From: a virus
DNA length: 47,408 nt
Direction: 5' to 3' (one strand)
IMG/VR virus record: IMGVR_UViG_3300025009_000162
Coordinates: 1-47,408 of that record
The position numbers and the translations under genes are program-made. Each line of letters opens with the position of its first letter. The first letter of the stretch is position 1. Shown here in pieces: positions 41,188-47,408 of this stretch. The notes under the pieces are model-generated. The model ran no database searches. It worked only from the letters and a program-made list of their open reading frames with translations, and was not told the origin of the DNA.

Positions 41188-42249
41188 ATGGTATATATAG
41201 TAGACATTGAACCTGTAGAAACAAGATATACATCACAATGGAAAAAATATTTCCCTGAAATATTATATGGGAGATATAATTGTGAAGTAACAAATATTGG
41301 AGCAGAAGTCGAAGAATCAAAACAAACTTCAAAAGGAGCCTTCTTAAATTTCGGAGCAACAAATATTTATAAAAGTATTCAAACTCAAAAAATATCTGAG
41401 TTATTTGTAAATAATATCATCCAAGATAACGATCATATTATTTTTACAGATGCATGGCACCCTGGAATAATCAATACCAGATATATGGTAGACTTGTTAA
41501 AGAAAAGAGTAACATTACATGGATTGTGGCATGCTGGTTCATATGATCCATATGATTTTTTAGGAAGAGAAATAGAAAATAAGGAATGGTCATATAATTT
41601 TGAAAGAGCTATATTTTGTTCTTTAGATTATAATTATTTTGCCACACGATTTCATATAGATTTATTTAAAAAAGAAATATTTGCCAATTCGTATGAAAAT
41701 ACGTATATAGATAAAAAAATAGTTTTGACAGGCTGGCCGATGGAATATATGAAGGAAGAATTAAAAGAATATAAAAATATACCTAAAGAAAATATTATTT
41801 TATTTCCTCATAGATTGTCATCAGAAAAACAGGTAGGTATATTTAAAGATTTAGAAAAAAGTTTACCAGAATATAAATTTGTAGTTTGTCAAGAAAAACA
41901 ATTAACAAAGCATGAATATCATACTTTATTAGCTAAATCTAAAATGGTATTTTCTGCAAGTTTACAAGAAACCCTTGGAATAAGTATGTATGAAGGAGTT
42001 ATTTTAAAATCAATTCCTCTTGTTCCAAATAGGTTGAGTTATGCTGAAATGTATCCTTCATTTTTTAAATATGATTCAAATTGGACTTTGAATTTTGAAA
42101 ATTATGTATTATATAAATCACAATTAATAGATTTGATTCGAACCAAAATGGAGAATTATGACAGAAAAGAAGTTCAATCATATTTACAATCATTAGAACA
42201 ATATTTAGAAGTAGATTATTTTAATTTCAACAATTTCAAATATGAATAA
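41188..42249 (+). CDS. GT-B type glycosyltransferase
   Basis: 353 residues. The C-terminal half has the GT4-like layout: IILFPHRLSSEKQVGIFKDL, FVVCQEKQ, YHTLLAKSKMVFSASLQETL and GISMYEGV with the sugar-nucleotide-binding Glu. The N-terminal half (FTDAWHPG, LHGLWHAGSYDPYDF) would form the acceptor domain. The stop overlaps the DpdA start by 8 bases, so the two are translated together. This may glycosylate DNA (as T4 does) or a surface glycan; the neighbourhood favours DNA but does not prove it. Confidence 0.8.
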   Translation: MVYIVDIEPVETRYTSQWKKYFPEILYGRYNCEVTNIGAEVEESKQTSKGAFLNFGATNIYKSIQTQKISELFVNNIIQDNDHIIFTDAWHPGIINTRYMVDLLKKRVTLHGLWHAGSYDPYDFLGREIENKEWSYNFERAIFCSLDYNYFATRFHIDLFKKEIFANSYENTYIDKKIVLTGWPMEYMKEELKEYKNIPKENIILFPHRLSSEKQVGIFKDLEKSLPEYKFVVCQEKQLTKHEYHTLLAKSKMVFSASLQETLGISMYEGVILKSIPLVPNRLSYAEMYPSFFKYDSNWTLNFENYVLYKSQLIDLIRTKMENYDRKEVQSYLQSLEQYLEVDYFNFNNFKYE

Positions 42250-43426
42250 AAATTTTATTTATTTTCCGTCTTTATCTTCTGGAGCGTCTGCTTCTTGGTT
42301 ATTAAAAAATGAATATTTAACTGAAACAGTTTCTTCAAGATTTTATGACAAAGAACATACTCCTCCACAATTTTATCATCCTTATTTTTTGTTAAGTGCT
42401 GGACACAATTATAAAGAATTTGAGTTAAGAAAAAAATATGGATTGGAAGATTCTTTTGTAATAGGAGATAGCGGCGGGTATCAAATTGCTACAGGTGCAA
42501 TTAAATGGGAGAAATCTGTAAGAGAAACAATTTTTAAATGGCTTGAAAACAATAGTGATATAGCATTAAATTTAGATATTCCTCCAAGAAAAGAATATGA
42601 CGGTAAGTTTCAGGAATGTTTTGATATTAGTTTAGATAATTTTAAATATTTTGAACAAAATCAATCTGGTAAAACTAAATTTTTAACGGTATTGCAAGGA
42701 AATTCATTAGAACAATATAAATTTTGGTATAATGCAGTAAAGGATTTTGAATTTGGAGGATTAGCAATTGGTGGTTGCATGCACAATCTTGGAAGATTAA
42801 TTATGGTATTTGCAATGTTGTTAGAAGAAAAAGAATTAGAAAAAAAGAGAAATAATTATATTCATATTTTAGGAATGTCTGGATTAAATGATTTTCTTGT
42901 TATAGAAATGATTCAGAAATTTTTAAATAAGAAATTTGGAAACAAATTACAATTGAGTACAGATAGTTCTTCTCCGAATCTTGCAACTGTTTTTGGACAA
43001 TATTATTATGATGTAAATTGGGATAAATATTCTTTTAAAAGTTTACATATTCATAGAGAATTAAATGATGAAATAGAATTAGCATGTAAATTTCATTCTT
43101 GTCCCGCATGTGAAGGAAGAACATACAAAGATTTTCAAGAATGGAAGACAAAAGATTATATGCATATGACTCATCATAATATGTTTGTTTATATAACTGC
43201 AGTAAAACAGATATATTCTTTAATTGATTCTCCAAAAGATGTATTAAAAGATTTATTACCAAATGATTATTATAATCTATATAATATAATAGAACAAATA
43301 TTTGAAAGTGATTCACCGCTTGCCACATATAAAAAATATGTTAATCAAATAGAAAAAGTAACAAGATTAACATACGCAATAGAAACAACAGATTCAAAAA
43401 AAATCAATAATTTATTTAAATTTTAA
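42242..43426 (+). CDS. dpdA: DpdA-like DNA 7-deazaguanine transglycosylase
   Basis: 394 residues, a relative of tRNA-guanine transglycosylase. Motifs: VIGDSGGYQIATG (general acid Asp ~77), LNLDIPPR, LTVLQGN, GLAIGGC (base-binding GGxAxGG), and STDSSSP (nucleophile Asp ~241). A partial zinc site follows (HSCPACEGR then a His-rich stretch). Phage DpdA enzymes exchange guanine in DNA for a 7-deazaguanine; a tRNA enzyme would be less likely in this operon with FolE, QueD and QueE. The C-terminus KKINNLFKF equals the polymerase tail but for one residue, which suggests tethering to the clamp encoded 6 bases downstream. Confidence 0.85.
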   Translation: MNKNFIYFPSLSSGASASWLLKNEYLTETVSSRFYDKEHTPPQFYHPYFLLSAGHNYKEFELRKKYGLEDSFVIGDSGGYQIATGAIKWEKSVRETIFKWLENNSDIALNLDIPPRKEYDGKFQECFDISLDNFKYFEQNQSGKTKFLTVLQGNSLEQYKFWYNAVKDFEFGGLAIGGCMHNLGRLIMVFAMLLEEKELEKKRNNYIHILGMSGLNDFLVIEMIQKFLNKKFGNKLQLSTDSSSPNLATVFGQYYYDVNWDKYSFKSLHIHRELNDEIELACKFHSCPACEGRTYKDFQEWKTKDYMHMTHHNMFVYITAVKQIYSLIDSPKDVLKDLLPNDYYNLYNIIEQIFESDSPLATYKKYVNQIEKVTRLTYAIETTDSKKINNLFKF

Positions 43427-43432
43427 AAGAAT

Positions 43433-44152
43433 ATGAAAAAATCAAAAATCAGTAACTTTTTATCAAAGTATAATTTAGGAGGAATTGTAGAAGAAACAAT
43501 TTGGACAATAGAAGACAAAAATCTTTTGGTAAAATTTAGAACAGAAGACAAATCTGTAATGGGAGTCGGACTATTAAAAGGTATGGATATACCTAATAGC
43601 GAATTTGGTGTATATAGCACAAGCAAAATGATAAATGCTATAAGTCCATTAGATGAAGAAATTAAGGTAGAGTTAATATCAGAAGGAAATACTTTTACTA
43701 ATTTAATTTATTCTGATAATGATGTTATTAATAAAAGAACTTTAACCGCTACTTCAGTCATTGAAAATACATTTCAAGGGTTTGATATGCCAGAAGATGT
43801 ATTTGATACAGTAATAAAAATAGATGCTAATTTTTTAACAAAGTTTAATAAGATTAAAAATTTAGAATCTGATAATATTGGGATTAAAATTAATAACAAT
43901 AATACTGCTACCTTTATTTTAAATTATAGCGAAAATAATGTTGATACAGGTAAGTTTGATATTAATATTGAAAAAGGAAATACAACGATTAAACCAGTAT
44001 TATTTAAATTAGATGTAATTACCAGAATTTTATCTGCAAATAAAGATTTTACTTCTGGAGTGATTAAATTTTGTGGAGAACACGGAGTTTTAAAATTTGT
44101 GTTTGGTTCTGAAGATATTAATTTTATGTATTTTACAGTTGCATTGCAATAA
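43433..44152 (+). CDS. DNA polymerase sliding clamp (gp45-like)
   Basis: 239 residues, near T4 gp45 (228). Two similar halves (residues ~1-115 and ~120-239) with alternating beta strands, as in trimeric T4-type clamps. Position right before the gp44-like clamp loader supports the call. It ties the polymerase to DNA and, in T4, also activates late transcription with gp55. In this phage it may also hold DpdA and the LicD-like protein by their shared C-terminal peptide. Confidence 0.85.
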   Translation: MKKSKISNFLSKYNLGGIVEETIWTIEDKNLLVKFRTEDKSVMGVGLLKGMDIPNSEFGVYSTSKMINAISPLDEEIKVELISEGNTFTNLIYSDNDVINKRTLTATSVIENTFQGFDMPEDVFDTVIKIDANFLTKFNKIKNLESDNIGIKINNNNTATFILNYSENNVDTGKFDINIEKGNTTIKPVLFKLDVITRILSANKDFTSGVIKFCGEHGVLKFVFGSEDINFMYFTVALQ

Positions 44153-44161
44153 AAATAAATT

Positions 44162-45112
44162 ATGGCAGAAATAAAAAATAGTTTGATATGGGACGTAAAA
44201 TATCGTCCAAAATCGTTCGATGATTATATTCAAAGTAATGAACAATCAGTAGAAAAATTCAAAGAATATATTAAAGACGGCAGCATGCCACATATTCTTC
44301 TACATGGGCCGGCAGGTGTGGGCAAATCAGTTTTGGCAGAATTATTGGTCAATGCAATCGATTGTGATTTATTGAGAATAAATGCAAGTGATGAAAATAA
44401 TGTAGAAACAATTAGGACAAAGATCAAAAATTTTGTTACCACGATTAGTGTGGGCAATAAAATAAAGGTTGTTCTATTAGAGGAAGGAGATCATATCAGT
44501 ATGCAAGCTCAAGGTATATTGAGAGATATATTAGAAAAATATATAGAACATTCAAGATTCATTTTAACTTGTAATTATTATGATAAAATCATTCCTGCAA
44601 TAAAGAGTAGATTTAAAAAAGGAACATATGAAATTAAATCTCCAGGTAAACCAGAAATAGCTAAATTTGTAACTGCTATTATGGACAAAGAAGGAATTGC
44701 TTATGATTTAAATGATGTTGTAAAAATAATAAATAATGAATATCCTGATATTAGATCGATTTTAGGTACTCTTCAAGTAAACATATTAGATAATAAATTA
44801 ACATTAAGTGATTCTATTCTTATTGAATCTGATTATATGAGTAAGATATTATCTATAATGAAAGATAGCAAGGTTAAAAAATATGACGCATATGTAGAAA
44901 TAAGAAAAGTAATATCTGGGTCAAGAGTAAGTAATTTTCAACCGTTTATAGATTATTTATTTAAGAATATAGATGATGTTACAGATCAAATAGAATTGAA
45001 AGCCGGAATCATATTGATATTAGCTGAAACTCAAGTACAGGATTCTTTTAGTATAAATAAGGAATTGAATATTATGTCGGCAATTATTAAAATTTTAGGT
45101 GAAATAAAATAA
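44162..45112 (+). CDS. Clamp loader large subunit (gp44-like)
   Basis: 316 residues, near T4 gp44 (319). AAA+ ATPase: WDVKYRPKSFDDYI at the start, Walker A HGPAGVGKSVLAE (~48), then VVLLEEGDHISMQ (~104) at Walker B, FILTCNYYDKIIPAIKSRF with the sensor Asn and the arginine-finger SRF motif. Walker B reads LLEEGD where T4 has IDEFD, so the usual first Asp is Glu. It opens and loads the gp45 clamp together with gp62. Confidence 0.92.
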   Translation: MAEIKNSLIWDVKYRPKSFDDYIQSNEQSVEKFKEYIKDGSMPHILLHGPAGVGKSVLAELLVNAIDCDLLRINASDENNVETIRTKIKNFVTTISVGNKIKVVLLEEGDHISMQAQGILRDILEKYIEHSRFILTCNYYDKIIPAIKSRFKKGTYEIKSPGKPEIAKFVTAIMDKEGIAYDLNDVVKIINNEYPDIRSILGTLQVNILDNKLTLSDSILIESDYMSKILSIMKDSKVKKYDAYVEIRKVISGSRVSNFQPFIDYLFKNIDDVTDQIELKAGIILILAETQVQDSFSINKELNIMSAIIKILGEIK

Positions 45113-45127
45113 TAAAATAAAAAAAAT

Positions 45128-45331
45128 ATGCAAATAGATGAGTTAAATTTGAATGATTTAGATTTATCTAATTATTCGATCGAATTAAATGTTATAGATA
45201 TAAAAAATGATAGAAAAGTTGTTTCTAAAACCAATTTAGAATCTTTGCAAGAATTAAAAAAACTTTATGATATAGATGGAATGTGGGAAATTTTGGCTCG
45301 CGCGTTATCTGAATTAAATCAAGCAAAATAA
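45128..45331 (+). CDS. Small acidic hypothetical protein
   Basis: 67 residues, starting MQIDELNLNDLDLSNYSIEL, rich in Leu, Asp and Asn. No family recognised. It follows gp44 by 15 bases, where T4-like phages often have gp62, but it is far too short for that. Confidence 0.7.
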   Translation: MQIDELNLNDLDLSNYSIELNVIDIKNDRKVVSKTNLESLQELKKLYDIDGMWEILARALSELNQAK

Positions 45332-45335
45332 AAGT

Positions 45336-45542
45336 ATGGCATTAAATGTAACAAAGTTAGAATCAGATTTATTAGATTTATATACCAAGTTAAATAAATA
45401 TGATAATACTCCAGGTAAAAAACCAGAGGATGCAAGAAGAGTATTATCAGAAGAATTATCTGCAGCAATAAATTCTTTTATTAAATCTGGAAGAGTAAAA
45501 ATAACTATAGGTGATAATACCTATTATGGAACTATTGAATAA
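45336..45542 (+). CDS. Small hypothetical phage protein
   Basis: 68 residues (MALNVTKLESDLLDLYTKLN, then ARRVLSEELSAAINSFIKSG and VKITIGDNTYYG). The layout is like short phage proteins encoded near baseplate genes, but no function can be given. Four bases after the previous gene. Confidence 0.7.
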   Translation: MALNVTKLESDLLDLYTKLNKYDNTPGKKPEDARRVLSEELSAAINSFIKSGRVKITIGDNTYYGTIE

Positions 45543-45590
45543 ATATTAAAGTTAAAAGCTCGAACAAGAGTTACCTAATATTTATTTGTT
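45541..45590 (+). terminator. Two-part hairpin, probable terminator
   Basis: An outer stem AAATATTA (45541-45548) with TAATATTT (45576-45583), an inner stem AGCTC (45557-45561) with GAGTT (45568-45572), then a T-rich tract. It begins at the stop codon of the preceding gene and ends just where the next promoter's TTTG lies (45585), a compact terminator/promoter junction. Confidence 0.45.
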
Positions 45591-45614
45591 TTTTAGAATT
45601 TTTTTTATTATATT
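45585..45614 (+). promoter_or_regulatory. Phage promoter, TTTG-N20-TATATT
   Basis: TTTG (45585-45588), 20 bases, TATATT (45609-45614) followed by ATCATT. The ATG at 45624 comes only 9 bases later, so the transcript would be nearly leaderless, as with the site at 15775, which shares GTTTTTTAGAA and TATCATT. Confidence 0.55.
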
Positions 45615-45623
45615 ATCATTAAG

Positions 45624-46067
45624 ATGGGAAAGTCAATATTTGATCATATCAAAAACATGAGTATAGATAAGGTAGATCCAAGTGAATATACCGAAGAGGA
45701 TTGGAAAAGCTTTTCTCCGTATATGATTGCACAATGGCTATCAATGGATTTAAGTCTTATTGAATTTGTCAATCAAATACAAAGACATACTATTGGTCAA
45801 TTATCAAACGAATTAGTATATAAAATTTATTTAGGATTTTTAGAAAAGAAACAATATTGGATAAAATACATTAGAGGAGATAAAGAAGATAAATATTCTC
45901 CAGAATTAGTAGATTATTTATCCAGATATTGGAAAACATCAAAACGAATAGTCAATACATATTTACCAATATATTTTAATACAAATGGTGGAACTGAGGA
46001 AATTAGAAATATATTGAAAGAATATGGAGTAGAGGAAAAAGATATAAAGAAATATATCTCACATTAA
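45624..46067 (+). CDS. Clamp loader small subunit (gp62-like)
   Basis: 147 residues; T4 gp62 is 187. SPYMIAQWLSMDLSLIEFVN, a middle stretch YLGFLEKKQYWIKYIRG, then a helix pair ending KEYGVEEKDIKKYI follow the layout of gp62-type proteins in T4-like and cyanophage genomes (a P(Y/F)xI..(C/W)LS start, a K-K-x-(R/Y)-x-K-(W/Y) centre and a repeated-Lys end). Position two genes after gp44 fits. It has its own near-leaderless promoter and a palindromic terminator at its stop. Confidence 0.65.
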   Translation: MGKSIFDHIKNMSIDKVDPSEYTEEDWKSFSPYMIAQWLSMDLSLIEFVNQIQRHTIGQLSNELVYKIYLGFLEKKQYWIKYIRGDKEDKYSPELVDYLSRYWKTSKRIVNTYLPIYFNTNGGTEEIRNILKEYGVEEKDIKKYISH

Positions 46068-46086
46068 AAAATAATTATTTTTTAAT
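46063..46086 (+). terminator. Perfect palindrome at gp62 stop, probable terminator
   Basis: A 24-base perfect inverted repeat, ATTAAAAAATAA joined to TTATTTTTTAAT without spacer, overlapping the stop codon (46065-46067). The T tract within the right arm makes it terminator-like on either strand, and it separates the clamp region from the third TnpB-like gene. Confidence 0.5.
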
Positions 46087-46144
46087 CTTACAAAATATAT
46101 AAAAATATATAAATTTTTACAAATTTATGGTTTTGAAAAATTAG

Positions 46145-46170
46145 GTTCTTTTTTTATTTTTTATATTTAT
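46145..46170 (+). promoter_or_regulatory. Candidate late promoter, TnpB-like copy 3
   Basis: GTTCTT (46145-46150), 11 bases, TATATTTAT (46162-46170), 19 bases before the ATG at 46190. Identical core to copy 1, with a similar upstream TTTTGAAAAATTAG. Confidence 0.5.
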
Positions 46171-46189
46171 AATAAAGAATATTAAAAGA

Positions 46190-47408
46190 ATGATAACGAT
46201 TAAAATTCCATATACTGCAAATGAACGATTTCATATGAAGCTGAAAGAGCTTCGAAGAGAATATTCATTGATTGTTAGATACGCTTTTAATAGATACCAA
46301 GAAAAGATGAAACAGATTGATATTAGACATAGCCTGAAAGAATTGAATGGAATCGAAAATGCTAACTCTTGGTTGCAACAATGTGCAATTATGGAAGCTA
46401 ATCAGCTTCATTCAAGATTTAAAGAGAAGAAGATTATTTTCGGTGGTAAGAAAAATTTCATCTTAAGAATGAAAGGAAAGATGACAAAAGAAGAATTGAA
46501 AGAAAAAAGATTGCTTCCATTGAACATTCAAGGTGAAAAATTAAAAGGTGGCAACCGCCAATTTATTTTAGATATTATTGAAAATAATCAAATAATTTTC
46601 AAATTAAATCTAAAATATAGATTTGAAATGAATCTTCCGAATTTAAGAAATAATTATAAGAAGGCGTTAGAAAGATTAGAAATGTTAAATGAAAATAAAA
46701 ATGGAGAAATTGGATATACTTATTCTGTCAGATTGACAGAAAAAGAAATTTATATTTCTTTTGAAGAATTTAAAGATGAAGAGAATTTGAATTTGAAGAA
46801 TGAGAGATATCTTGGAATTGATCTTAATCCTGATAACATCGGAATTTCAATCCTTGAAGATGGAGGAGTAATTCGCACTCAAGAATATTCTCTTCGACCT
46901 ATCTTTGATAAAATTTTAGATTCAAATTTAAGCTCGGATTCATTGAAGATGAAATATTTTCAAAATAAGCTTCAATTTGAAACAATTCAAATCTCAAAAT
47001 CAATTTCAATTCTGGCAAAGCATTTTCGATGTAAAAATGTCTTCATCGAAGACCTGAAATTCAAGATGAAATTAAGCTCAAATCAAAAATATAATCATCT
47101 TGGAAATAGGAAGAATAGAAATTTATGGAAAAGAGAATTATTCGTCTCCAATCTTAGAAAAAGATTAAACGTCTTTCAAATCAATCTTCATTCAGTCAAT
47201 CCTGCATATTCGAGCTTCATTGGAAATCTACAATATGATTTCACTGATTCAGTAAATGCAAGTATAGAAATTGCCCGAAGGGGATATGAATGGAAAGTAA
47301 AGAAAAACAAGAATGGTTTCTATCCAGTCTTCAGTCTAAAAAGTTCAGTTCAACACCAATGGAAGGAAATGGGAATTGAATGGATCGAAGATTGGAAGAA
47401 ATTGTTTT
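46190..47408 (+). CDS. TnpB-like RuvC nuclease, copy 3, 3' partial
   Basis: The frame is open from the ATG at 46190 to the window edge (about 406 residues seen; the end is outside). N-terminal ~115 residues are almost the same as copy 1 (IKIPYTANERFHMKLKELRR and on). Residues ~116-150 differ from both other copies (EKLKGGNRQFILDII), and the RuvC part is again nearly identical (GIDLNPDNIGISIL, FIEDLKF, DFTDSVNASIEIARRG). No zinc ribbon. Its codons are also less AT-rich than in the replication genes beside it. Confidence 0.85.
   Translation, partial: MITIKIPYTANERFHMKLKELRREYSLIVRYAFNRYQEKMKQIDIRHSLKELNGIENANSWLQQCAIMEANQLHSRFKEKKIIFGGKKNFILRMKGKMTKEELKEKRLLPLNIQGEKLKGGNRQFILDIIENNQIIFKLNLKYRFEMNLPNLRNNYKKALERLEMLNENKNGEIGYTYSVRLTEKEIYISFEEFKDEENLNLKNERYLGIDLNPDNIGISILEDGGVIRTQEYSLRPIFDKILDSNLSSDSLKMKYFQNKLQFETIQISKSISILAKHFRCKNVFIEDLKFKMKLSSNQKYNHLGNRKNRNLWKRELFVSNLRKRLNVFQINLHSVNPAYSSFIGNLQYDFTDSVNASIEIARRGYEWKVKKNKNGFYPVFSLKSSVQHQWKEMGIEWIEDWKKLF

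Noticed and set aside
42200-42249. Clamp-type tail on the glycosyltransferase (FNFNNFKYE end)
   Set aside because: Some likeness to NNxFKF, but the order is different and it is not the same C-terminal form; not counted with the three clear cases.
1-47408. tRNA genes, CRISPR arrays, integrase or attachment sites
   Set aside because: No cloverleaf with a GTTCRA arm, no regularly spaced repeats and no integrase-like gene were seen on reading; a dedicated tRNA search could still find a divergent one.

Overview
The window looks like part of a large, very AT-rich, T4-related contractile-tailed phage (myovirus) genome whose host is probably a member of the Bacteroidota. The phage assignment rests on a gp18-type tail sheath, a fused gp47/gp46 recombination nuclease, a gp55-type late sigma factor, a family B DNA polymerase (gp43), a gp45-type sliding clamp and a gp44/gp62-type clamp loader. 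The host assignment is inferred from A-rich leaders almost without Shine-Dalgarno sequences and from two promoters that match the Bacteroidota pattern TTTG-N19/20-TATATTTG. No integrase, rRNA, tRNA or CRISPR array was seen.

Layout. 1-2202: two virion proteins (one partial), the second with a LamG-like domain. 2221-3577: minus-strand island of small genes including a Nudix hydrolase. 3705-6032: tail sheath, followed by a strong hairpin terminator. 6128-10880: minus-strand accessory island with a TnpB-like RuvC nuclease, a possible ADP-ribosyltransferase, a coiled-coil protein and a frameshifted pseudogene. 11053-12393: second TnpB-like gene. 12528-21750: SbcC/SbcD-like fusion, membrane proteins, an inactive-looking peptide deformylase, the late sigma factor and a baseplate/spike protein. 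22128-32341: a dense run of small early-type genes holding QueD, QueE, FolE and two HD-domain proteins. 32342-35065: DNA polymerase. 35102-36812: LRR protein, a T-fold-like protein and a methyltransferase. 36825-43426: nucleotidyltransferase-aminotransferase fusion, two dehydrogenases, a LicD-like protein, a glycosyltransferase and a DpdA-like transglycosylase. 43433-46067: sliding clamp and clamp loader. 46190-end: a third TnpB-like gene, cut by the window edge.

How the genes may work together. FolE, QueD and QueE make a 7-deazaguanine precursor, and DpdA would place it in DNA. DpdA and the neighbouring LicD-like protein end in nearly the same C-terminal peptide as the DNA polymerase (KINSLFKF, KINNLFKF, KINNFFKF). 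In T4-like phages the polymerase C-terminus binds the sliding clamp. I infer that both enzymes are clamp-tethered and act on newly replicated DNA. The cytidylyltransferase/aminotransferase, dehydrogenase, LicD and glycosyltransferase genes may therefore be a DNA hypermodification pathway rather than surface-sugar genes. This is the strongest candidate for an undescribed system.

A second theme is the set of three TnpB-like nucleases. Their RuvC parts are nearly identical, their other segments are mosaic, and all are preceded by the same promoter-like element (GTTCTT-N11-TATATTTAT) that precedes the tail sheath gene. A third theme is a set of accessory proteins whose N-termini resemble T4 capsid-targeting peptides, including the ADP-ribosyltransferase-like one. 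All function calls come from reading motifs; no database search was run.
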